A stretch of 64,000 bases of DNA from Bifidobacterium miconis (lineage in GTDB: Bacteria > Actinomycetota > Actinomycetes > Actinomycetales > Bifidobacteriaceae): contig NZ_JAHBBH010000013.1 in NCBI RefSeq assembly GCF_019331735.1, positions 1 through 64,000 on the forward strand, in the 5' to 3' direction. The stretch's first letter is position 1. The number at the start of each line of letters is the position of its first letter. The notes below the pieces were generated by a model that was not told where the DNA came from, made no database searches, and saw nothing but the letters and a program-made list of their open reading frames with translations. This document shows, one piece after another, positions 47,401 through 52,835 of this stretch. Made by a program: the position numbers and the translations under genes.

Positions 47401-49965
47401 GGCCTTGACGAGCTGCTTCAACAGAGAACCGTTCGTGGCGTCACCGCTGCCGAGTTCCAGTCCCCAGCCCACGGATGCACAGCCGGTGAACCCTCCGGCA
47501 TACGACGTGGTGGCTGTGACGGTCGTTTTGCCGGTCATCGCATCGTTGACCGCATAGGAATTGGCCATCGCACCGGAGAATCCACCTGCATAGTTCGCAG
47601 CAGTCACGGTTACACCGCCGTCGGCCTTGAGCGTGCTGTTTTCGATCAGACTTTGCGGGCGCAGTGCGGACATGAGATCAACACCGAGCGAGTTGAGCAG
47701 GCCGCCGACGTTGCCGTTGCGGGACACGCCTGCGAATCCGCCCGCGTAATCCGAGGCGAGCACGGTGAATGCGTTCTCGCTGGTCACGGAAGAATTTTCG
47801 ATGATCGTGCCGATTTGCGCGCCGACGAAACCACCGGCCTGCGGCTTGTCGGCGCTGCCGAGGACCGTGCCTTCCTTGAAGTTCGTGACCGTGCTGTTCG
47901 AGATGACCGGGTTGTAGTAGCCGACCGGAATCAGCGCGTTCAGGCCAAGCGTGCCGTTGAGCAGCCATGTGACCAGATCGCCAAGGCCCAGAAAAGGAAT
48001 AACACTGAGAATCTTGTCAAGCAGGTCAGTAAGCGCGCCCACGATCTTCGAGACAACGTCATATCGGGTGGCACCTTCGACATATCCGGCGAAGCCGCCG
48101 GTCATATTGCTGACGCTGGAGACCGTAACATCCTCGACGGCGCAGTTCGTGACTTTTACGTCGCCATAGATGCGCCCGGCGAATGCACCGGTCGCCAAAT
48201 TCGAGGGATTGTCCTTATGCAGGGACAGCAGGTCCTTGAGATTCAGATCGATGTTGACGATGCCGACCGTCAACAATTTCAGCAGTGCCAGCAGCGCGTC
48301 CAGCAGCGTACCAACGGTCTTGGTCAGCAGATCGAGTAACGTTTCCGGAACATACGCCTCGGAGGCGTTATTCGTCACCGACACATCGCTCAGCTTGATA
48401 TTCGTCACCGACACCGTGCCGGAACTGCCCAGATTGCTGCCGGACAAATTTGTATCCGACGTAAGGGACGAGAAGAAACCAATGCCCTGCTGCTCGTTGA
48501 CGTTCAGCTTCGGACCAGTCTGCTCGACCGTCACATGCGAGATCACTGGGCGCAACGCCGTATCATTCACACTCACGCCGTCGGTACCGAGCGTGCTCCA
48601 CAAGGAGCCTGCGGTGGCGGTATCAGGGCTCACCGCGCCGATCATCACGCCAAGGAACCGCAACGGAGCCCAGTTGGTGTTGACCGTATCGACGGCGTTG
48701 GAGTTCAGATTGATGTCGCGGAAGATGATGTAATTCTCCGTGGAAGAATACGTCAAACCGGTATCCGCTTTCGACGCGGAAACCTCGCTACCATCTTCAC
48801 CGAGCGTGACGTATTTGTACTTATACTCACCCGTATTCAGACCCGTGCATGCGATCAACGACGAATCATGATCATTGTCAGCAACTTGATTCCTCAATGT
48901 CGCATCCGGATCAAGATCGGCGTCTCCCGAATAGATCTGGGTCTTCGTATTGATCGACACCCAACCGTAGATGGGAAGGTGAGCCACCTCTGTTTCACCG
49001 GTCTTTTGGCACTGTTCCGTCTCAATCTTCCAGATCGGACGCATCACCTTCGTCTTAGTGCCGATCGCTCTCAGCTGCTGTTCGTTGCCGATGAGGATGT
49101 AGGTTTTGCCGTTGATTTCCTTGGTGACCTGGCCCGCGAAGTCGCGGCCGCCGAGGGTGGAGGAGGCGGCGGCTTGGGTGTCAGTGGAGGAATCGGCGGA
49201 AGCGTCGGAAGAGGCATCGTCCGCGGTGGCATCGTCGGCGTTCTTGTCGTCGACGGCGTCATCGGACTTGCCGTCGGTGTCGTCCGAATCTTTCTTATCG
49301 GTCGCGTCGGCGTCGGTCTTGTCGGACTTGTCGGCGTCCGTCGCGGAATCGGCGTCGGCCGTATCCTTCTTGCCGTCGGTCGTATCGGACACGGACGTAT
49401 CGGCGCTGCCGGTCTTGTCGTTCGTCGCGTCGGACTTACCGGACGCATCCGCCGTCGCACCGCTGCCGTTGCCGGTCGTTGCGGCGGAATCGTTGGTCGT
49501 GCCGGACTGGGCGCTCCCCTCCCCCGCCGTGCCGGCGGTGCCGTTCAGCGCGGACGAATCGTTGGAGAACGCGGAATCGGACTGGAATGTGGAGTGCTGC
49601 TTGAACGTCGTGCCGGAAGTGCCGGACGTACCGTTGGACACGTTGCCGGAATTGGCGGTCGTACCCTCTTTGACCCCCTTGGCGATTTCGTTCGCGGCGG
49701 AGACGATGGTGTTGTCGGTGACGACTTTGCCGTTGGAGATGACAGTGACATTGGAGCCGACTGTCGAATCAAGTGTCGAATTTACTGTCGAATTCAGCAC
49801 GGATTCGACGTTGACGTTCTGCGCGTGCGAGGGAATGGCGCAAGTGAGGGACAGGGCCGCGGCGACAACGGAAGCGATGGCTTTGATACGGCTGGAGGTA
49901 CGGGAATATCGCGGCTTTGCGCCGAGTTCGTTCCTGTCCTTGCTCCTGTTCAAACCAAATCGCAT
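41401..49965 (-). CDS. Giant GLUG-repeat, Cna-B surface adhesin (probable pilus tip)
   Basis: This 2854-residue protein is the largest gene here. A signal peptide ends near IPSHAQ (~48). Residues ~50-270 are an S/T/D/G-rich low-complexity stalk. From ~280 to ~2600 there are about 30 loosely spaced GLUG-type motifs (AGGFAG, AGGYIG, AGGFTG variants) that predict a long beta-solenoid, broken by hydrophobic stretches such as LLDLLTKTVGTLLDALLALLKLL. Near 2690-2805 a Cna-B domain contains LTLRKVWDDNGGRAAERP and TYTVQEIAVTY. The sorting signal MPDTG starts at 2813 and is followed by a helix and SRSRKRGRH. It heads the pilin-sortase operon, so a tip or minor pilin adhesin role is likely; the ligand is unknown. 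Confidence 0.9.
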   Translation of the reverse strand: MRFGLNRSKDRNELGAKPRYSRTSSRIKAIASVVAAALSLTCAIPSHAQNVNVESVLNSTVNSTLDSTVGSNVTVISNGKVVTDNTIVSAANEIAKGVKEGTTANSGNVSNGTSGTSGTTFKQHSTFQSDSAFSNDSSALNGTAGTAGEGSAQSGTTNDSAATTGNGSGATADASGKSDATNDKTGSADTSVSDTTDGKKDTADADSATDADKSDKTDADATDKKDSDDTDGKSDDAVDDKNADDATADDASSDASADSSTDTQAAASSTLGGRDFAGQVTKEINGKTYILIGNEQQLRAIGTKTKVMRPIWKIETEQCQKTGETEVAHLPIYGWVSINTKTQIYSGDADLDPDATLRNQVADNDHDSSLIACTGLNTGEYKYKYVTLGEDGSEVSASKADTGLTYSSTENYIIFRDINLNSNAVDTVNTNWAPLRFLGVMIGAVSPDTATAGSLWSTLGTDGVSVNDTALRPVISHVTVEQTGPKLNVNEQQGIGFFSSLTSDTNLSGSNLGSSGTVSVTNIKLSDVSVTNNASEAYVPETLLDLLTKTVGTLLDALLALLKLLTVGIVNIDLNLKDLLSLHKDNPSNLATGAFAGRIYGDVKVTNCAVEDVTVSSVSNMTGGFAGYVEGATRYDVVSKIVGALTDLLDKILSVIPFLGLGDLVTWLLNGTLGLNALIPVGYYNPVISNSTVTNFKEGTVLGSADKPQAGGFVGAQIGTIIENSSVTSENAFTVLASDYAGGFAGVSRNGNVGGLLNSLGVDLMSALRPQSLIENSTLKADGGVTVTAANYAGGFSGAMANSYAVNDAMTGKTTVTATTSYAGGFTGCASVGWGLELGSGDATNGSLLKQLVKAVTELLGDGSGASAGELLSVAGVKPSDILGLSMNGTITVESQGDYAGGIAGLGSGVTIGDSSETNLNKLSYWKYNTTLHPRRAYPAVNRATSVDGLTKVSAAKSYAGGIAGSMQPVMVAGLLNNVLKIGDVSTLKKLDEFATFLVENVEVTGPADGLTVTAGDYYAGGAIGCATGGDVTNVNVTNLADLSATGEVGGFIGFSGPGSAVGATGLNVLGLIKLSGLLSVAQYSSVEVIKSNVTGITSGFTVKATGVTDGEKNRFAAGGFYGQANSTKTRESHVKSLKSVTADKTKSDGMAGGFAGYSTTGGLADVADDAANSSVMQEWIKGGLLSVDDLLGAVPYLIPNYKDTTVSYVNGGYVEGDIAGGFAGNFQSGKVNQFSDKELNDDVTLADVQNTVTAEGYAAVVNIDHVTGGAYAGGFGGKVVSGALASAGNGGISLLGKLGTVNIGDLLQVVQGYVPLVSYASVHSDASTVETTSGKEPTDPKNPGLVVSTDRIDSTDSTSGSAGGYIGYGSGVQVSHSNVTQLRYTKVTEPKKLEDADGSTYFDTKKSSYAVTAKRYAGGYIGFMDIGSAASVGKGIQLLGKGVTLTDVTSVLSVVVSTIEHSDVTGAAAGYAVIASDTSEKNTELGSGIPTAGSADNPLGEAGGFAGRIMGGHIQDSNAHNFAYIIGQLTAGGYAGGIAPGDVANVLGNEDSTFTVLKGLVGAGGTFASLLQDFVPTIRNSSTDAVPCGGAVRAQAASDKNALRGMAGGYVGHDEGGHIWGNNNAPWKNEKDADNHYTGEKRTAFAARIRSVYGAEFAGGFTGFMEPADTAKTGSLSLLFGLIEVGNLLGALGVAYPTDENTHVTGPLRNLDYDTWQAWAEAVGTRGGYGKEFAELIKHAGEINDQKALNKAIDTYIYGTNVVAGRADYDQNANASQGGVAGGYVGLMRAGTVTNGQAQDTKQVKAMRAAGGFAGSMESGGAVEFGTVNVLGIIKANLSKLVSALNVFVPVIKSSSVVGYRRGMTVEATGTDLTHTNGFAGGYVGYASGAQIWGDATFSDADKSDDRWTIGSTHEGYKATGCNVSNLRRVKGTNAIGGYAGLITAAGVAEVNTNASEGILQKLLDLVISTPNDLAQVVQATVSTVRGASVSSVKDEQSAAAWGFTVEGAYSVTTKNADGTTTTSTKYARAAGGFAGSMKAVVAGTKKGGTSATDTLTVDGLRGVEGGQYAGGFFGQADTTAVASVAGTNGSNGSDQSTNLLLGLIKAGNISALEAFRPYVYHANVTGVADGIQIRAHDSSTQGILDSKRFTGAAGGFGGGLINGTVDYGTVTNLNSVSGVNYAGGFIGYLGKAGTVNADNIEVKKLLGATAGVLDIWGSHVDDSSVTGIADGFTVAVSHDGADYQAGTDAATGREVAGGFAGYADLARISRSTVTGLKKVSSGELAGGFVGETTMAYLVDAEISSVLLDFILKVVNALLKLLYLNKAQDLGVIDLGKWFPALGKVIDLKVLAEGELLYVNLFGLKIGVALSRADAENQQQADVAIITIGDSTIKLPCTEGNGVDEDQLRSNLTVELIKANRTKVTYSSVQGIADGYDVFGGGATQDSDGDANLATGYAGGFIAFNHEGLLEHDDMTYADTIRGTEGLVGPFTGKTKLKSVYDFNSVQKIEGTGNTYHIYRDVPEAWSYALTADKQQFTYGSHMDNAKKADGTASDTAGVLKLDLNRYDVAHMTEKTVIKEFADYKDALVSNNVGGVNDPDENGTNKSKFMNVYVSAAEAVLMLNVEVTDNTSGLTPEPDDGQDPCGLDGCQSIDLTLRKVWDDNGGRAAERPKSITLRITATYTDANGKIVTPANIHCPKDDCVTGSNPKDNPASYVEQGNPWNVTLSADDASAANGNTWRKVVKNLPIAVQDDGGKIHPYTYTVQEIAVTYQGKDPVRDYDKTPTDAGYHVTVTYDTKEYVATVTNAPWKMPDTGDHGALWLAVFAVTLLGLGTAWYVRDGSRSRKRGRHVM

Positions 49966-50024
49966 TTCTCACCTTTCGTTCTTGCGAACGGTTCTCCTCA
50001 CTGCGAAATCTGTCAACAACTTAA

Positions 50025-50034
50025 CCCCCCCCCC
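50025..50034 (-). promoter_or_regulatory. Run of ten G upstream of the pilus operon
   Basis: Ten consecutive C on the given strand, so G10 on the coding strand, begin 60 bases upstream of the adhesin ATG. An in-frame TGA sits two codons before that ATG, so the tract is not in the adhesin reading frame. Upstream is TTTGTCAC and downstream TTAAGT and TTGACA. The tract could alter promoter spacing by slippage; homopolymeric G tracts are known switches of bifidobacterial sortase pili. Confidence 0.7.
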
Positions 50035-50249
50035 GTGACAAATATGGACAAATTGTATTCGAATGTTGGGTAACAGCATCAAGGCAAACCGTCAAATTCG
50101 ACACGCATATAACGATTGACATTACGTCAAAAAATGGCAAAATCACAATGAAATCAAGCACAAATGAGAAACTAGGCACCTTTGCCAGTTAACGTTCACA
50201 GCAAACCCCGTTGTACCCCCGAACAGTCCAACAATGCGACACGCCGAGG

Positions 50250-50924
50250 CTACGACACCGTAACCTTCGAGACCAGCATCACCTGCAGTTCCTGAATCTG
50301 ACGTTTCAGATCGGCGTTCTCCGCCTCCAGACGATCGATATAATTCGCCTGCTGCACCAGCATCCGATTGCACACGTCCAACGGCAGCAGATTCGCCGCC
50401 GAACCCGGCACCGACACCGGCGCATCGGACACGGAACCCGACGGCGCCTGTACCAGCCCTTCGTCAACAACACCATCCTGCACGGCTTTCTCACGCTCGT
50501 GCCGCCAACGCGACGTGCAGCGTTCGATCCGCTTGTATCCGACAATCGACGGATCCAAGCCGGCGGCTCGGAAAATCGCCACCGGCCCCTCGCCGGCATC
50601 CACGCGACGCAGAAAATCCTCACGGAACCACTGATGGAACGCAATGCGGTTACCGCTCACGCTCACCACCGCGGGCAGCGACTCCAGATACGCCCGCTGC
50701 TCGTCGGTAAACCGGAGACGACGTCCCGACGCATCCCGCGCAACATCCTGCGAGTCCGCCAACTTGCCTCCCTGACTTTCACGACGCTCCACGACTCTAT
50801 CGTTGCAGTCCGCCGACCCGACCAATCGCGCGACCAGCCTCACTGCAATGGTTGTCATCCTACCAACACTGCCGACCATTCCAGCAAAAACAACGAATCT
50901 TCGTATGTACGCATTGTGCATCAT
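50250..50924 (-). CDS. Putative helix-turn-helix protein with C-terminal coiled coil
   Basis: This 224-residue protein is not firmly recognised. The centre (about 70-140) reads RLRFTDEQRAYLESLPAVVSV, then IAFHQWFREDFLRRVDAGEGPVAIFRAAGLDPSIVGYKRIERCTSRWRHE, which resembles the helix-turn-helix of transposase OrfA-like proteins found in gut bacteria. The C-terminus (ANYIDRLEAENADLKRQIQELQVML, ~195-220) is a leucine-zipper coiled coil. The N-terminal ~60 residues are poorly conserved-looking and the start is uncertain: no good ribosome site precedes the tandem ATGs, and an internal ATG with GGTAGG is possible. It lies directly upstream of the pilus operon on the same strand, so it may regulate it, or be a transposase remnant. 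Confidence 0.6.
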   Translation of the reverse strand: MMHNAYIRRFVVFAGMVGSVGRMTTIAVRLVARLVGSADCNDRVVERRESQGGKLADSQDVARDASGRRLRFTDEQRAYLESLPAVVSVSGNRIAFHQWFREDFLRRVDAGEGPVAIFRAAGLDPSIVGYKRIERCTSRWRHEREKAVQDGVVDEGLVQAPSGSVSDAPVSVPGSAANLLPLDVCNRMLVQQANYIDRLEAENADLKRQIQELQVMLVSKVTVS

Positions 50925-50976
50925 CCAACGTCACAACGCGCACGCGGCACAAACGTAAACGCTATCGGCATGTCTC

Positions 50977-51017
50977 ATCATAAATATGATCATAATAGTA
51001 ATCATATTATTTATGAT
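50977..51017. promoter_or_regulatory. AT-rich inverted repeat, probable operator of the toxin-antitoxin pair
   Basis: ATCATAAATATGAT (50977-50990) faces ATCATATTATTTATGAT (51001-51017), with a small palindrome ATGATCAT at the inner edge. It lies 32 bases upstream of the antitoxin ATG in otherwise GC-rich DNA, as expected for autoregulation by the Phd/RelE complex. Confidence 0.6.
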
Positions 51018-51048
51018 CACATAATAGAACATGAAAGAGGCAACCATC

Positions 51049-51357
51049 ATGGCCGGAACCATTTCCATAGACAATCTGGTATCGGTATCAGAGTTGAGCC
51101 ATGGCGGCGTCAGCCGCACCTTGGCACGCGTGACGGACGACAATCCGGTTGTGATCATGCGCAACAACAAGCCGGCGGCGGTAGTCATCACCCCCGATGA
51201 CTACAAGCGCTACACAGAGGCGGAAGAAGATTTCGCCCTCTATCTCGAAGCGGTCGACCGCATGAAGAACGACAACGGCGAACGGCTCAACATGAGCGAG
51301 GTATTCGGCAAAGACTACAAGCCCGTGGATGACGGCTTTGAACCGGAGTTCGAATAA
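51049..51357 (+). CDS. Phd/YefM-type antitoxin
   Basis: This 102-residue protein carries an N-terminal DNA-binding fold (ISIDNLVSVSELSHGGVSRTLARV) followed by DDNPVVIMRNNKPAAVVITPDDYKRY, the Phd/YefM signature. The acidic C-terminus (FGKDYKPVDDGFEPEFE) should wrap and neutralise the toxin. ATG 51049 has AAGAGG eight bases before it; an ATG six codons upstream is weaker. It stops with TAA immediately before the toxin ATG, giving tight coupling. Confidence 0.9.
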   Translation: MAGTISIDNLVSVSELSHGGVSRTLARVTDDNPVVIMRNNKPAAVVITPDDYKRYTEAEEDFALYLEAVDRMKNDNGERLNMSEVFGKDYKPVDDGFEPEFE

Positions 51358-51684
51358 ATGGCATGGGAGATCACGTTCACCAAGGCCGCGCAAAAGGACG
51401 TGGCGCGGCTGAAAGAACCGGCAAAAAGCCACGTATACGCCATGCTCAACAAGGTGGCGGAAAACCCGCTGCCCTTCACCGAAGGCGGATACGGCAAACC
51501 ACTCGGGCATAAACGCGACGGCAATCTCACGGGATATCTCAAAGTCAAACTCAAAGGCGACGGCCTGCGTGCCGTGTACCGCCTCGAACGAACCGAACAC
51601 GCCATGATCGTTGTTATCGTGTCCATTCGCGACGATAACACCGTATATAAGGAAGCCGTGCGAAGATTGGGCAACGAACGGTGA
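51358..51684 (+). CDS. RelE/ParE-superfamily toxin
   Basis: This 108-residue protein begins MAWEITFTKAAQKDVARLKEP. The core GKPLGHKRDGNLTGYLKVKLKGDGLRAVYRLE and the closing strand AMIVVIVSIRDDNTVYKEAVRRL are typical of RelE-type mRNA interferases. Basic and aromatic residues (R86-type YRLER, K, Y) are in place. It starts on the base after the antitoxin stop. Such toxins cleave mRNA on the ribosome and slow growth under stress; whether this one does is inferred. Confidence 0.9.
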   Translation: MAWEITFTKAAQKDVARLKEPAKSHVYAMLNKVAENPLPFTEGGYGKPLGHKRDGNLTGYLKVKLKGDGLRAVYRLERTEHAMIVVIVSIRDDNTVYKEAVRRLGNER

Positions 51685-51854
51685 TCCAGGACAATGCCCG
51701 CCAATTTCCGCGAGTCCCTGCGGCTTTATGCAGGTATTCCGCAAATTGTTTCTTGCCGCTTCACAGATGAAGCGGTAAGGGCCCCTCCACCATACGGACA
51801 GGATTAGCGTACGGCGGACGCGAAATCCGCGGGTGAGGGTATACGTTGGGGACG

Positions 51855-52000
51855 TAAGTTTCAGGGAAGGTGAAAATCCTTACTGGCGGTAAACGCGCGG
51901 CCGACCTCATAACGGCCCCACGCGCAAGCCCGCGACCCGCGCAAGCGGCTGATCCGGTGGGAATCCGGGGCCAACGGTTACAGTCCGGATGGAAGAAACG
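51855..52000 (+). promoter_or_regulatory. FMN riboswitch (RFN element) upstream of ribU
   Basis: The RFN core is unmistakable: TCAGGGAAGGTGAAAATCC (51861-51879), ACTGGCGGTAAA, AGCCCGCGACC (51927-51937), CTGATCCGGTGGGAATCCGG (51949-51968), GGGCCAACGGTTACAGTCC and GGATGGAAGAAAC. It ends just before the GGAG ribosome site of ribU. FMN binding should lower riboflavin uptake. The gap 51685-51854 before it shows no gene. Confidence 0.95.
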
Positions 52001-52009
52001 GAGCTCAAC

Positions 52010-52624
52010 ATGAGTGTCTCTTCGCATACCACCAATTCCGCCAGCACCGTCAGCGCAACCTCGTCGCGCCCCGACACCGCGCACTCCACCGGCGTGGCCG
52101 ATTCGGGCCGCTGGTCCACGCGCCGCATCGCCATGTACGCGCTATTCGTCGCGCTCGCCATGGCCACCAGCTTCATCGAATTCCCCATCATTCCGGGCAT
52201 CCAGTGGCTCAAGTACGATCCGTCCGGCATCGTCGTGCTCATCGCCGGCTTCGCGTTCGGCCCGGCCGCAGCCGCGATCGTGAGCGTGCTCGGCTTCGTG
52301 CCGCACCTGTTCATGGACCCGTGGGGCACGCTCATGGCCGTGCTCGTCGCGCTCTCCCTCTCCCTGCCGGCCGCGTTCATCTACCGCGCGAACCGCACGC
52401 GCAAGAACGCGCTCATCGGCCTGATCGCCGGCGCCGTGTGCGCGCTCGTCATCGCGATCGTCGGCAACCTGATCGTCACGCCGATCTACGCGCACATGAC
52501 CGTCGCGCAGGTCGCCGCGCTCATCGTGCCGGCCCTGCTGCCGTTCAACCTGCTCAAGTTCGCGATTCACGGCGTGGTCACGTTCGCCATCTACAAGCCG
52601 ATCACCACGCTGCTCGACAAGTAG
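52010..52624 (+). CDS. ribU: Riboflavin ECF transporter, S component
   Basis: The protein has 204 residues. After a ~35-residue Ser/Thr-rich cytosolic leader, six hydrophobic segments follow (STRRIAMYALFVALAMATSFIEFPIIPG, GIVVLIAGFAFGPAAAAIVSVLGFV, GTLMAVLVALSLSLPAAFIYRA and others). The sequence FIEFPIIPGIQWLKYDPSGI is the RibU substrate loop. It captures riboflavin and needs an EcfA/EcfT module, which is the next gene. The FMN riboswitch directly upstream confirms the substrate. ATG 52010 follows ACGGAGCTCAAC. Confidence 0.95.
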   Translation: MSVSSHTTNSASTVSATSSRPDTAHSTGVADSGRWSTRRIAMYALFVALAMATSFIEFPIIPGIQWLKYDPSGIVVLIAGFAFGPAAAAIVSVLGFVPHLFMDPWGTLMAVLVALSLSLPAAFIYRANRTRKNALIGLIAGAVCALVIAIVGNLIVTPIYAHMTVAQVAALIVPALLPFNLLKFAIHGVVTFAIYKPITTLLDK

Positions 52625-52673
52625 GTTTCAACCGATATCTTGCTGGGCTTAAACTGCTGCATTCCTTTCTCTC

Positions 52674-52721
52674 GGCTCCCCTTGTCAGGGGAGCTGTCAC
52701 GAAGTGACTGAGGGGTAGTCG
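52674..52721. repeat. 48-bp palindromic repeat, second identical copy
   Basis: All 48 bases equal the copy at 32714-32761. It lies 50 bases after the ribU stop, between ribU and the ECF fusion gene, and could terminate or protect the ribU transcript. Confidence 0.85.
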
Positions 52722-52791
52722 AAACCCAGTGCGTTAAGTCCAACAAAGTACCAGATCCCCGTCGTCATCAACCGGCCACATCGACCAATAC

Positions 52792-52820
52792 CGGCCCTCC
52801 CCTGTCGGAGGGCCGTTTTT
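52792..52820 (+). terminator. Rho-independent terminator after ribU
   Basis: CGGCCCTCC-CCTGTC-GGAGGGCCG is followed by TTTTT. It lies only 16 bases before the ATG of the ECF fusion gene, so it may act as an attenuator within a ribU-ecf transcript rather than as a simple end. Confidence 0.85.
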
Positions 52821-52835
52821 CGCGCAAGGAACACC

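Noticed and set aside
50025..50034. G tract as a coding frameshift site of the adhesin
   Set aside because: An in-frame TGA lies between the tract and the adhesin ATG, and the signal peptide starts cleanly at that ATG, so the tract is upstream non-coding.
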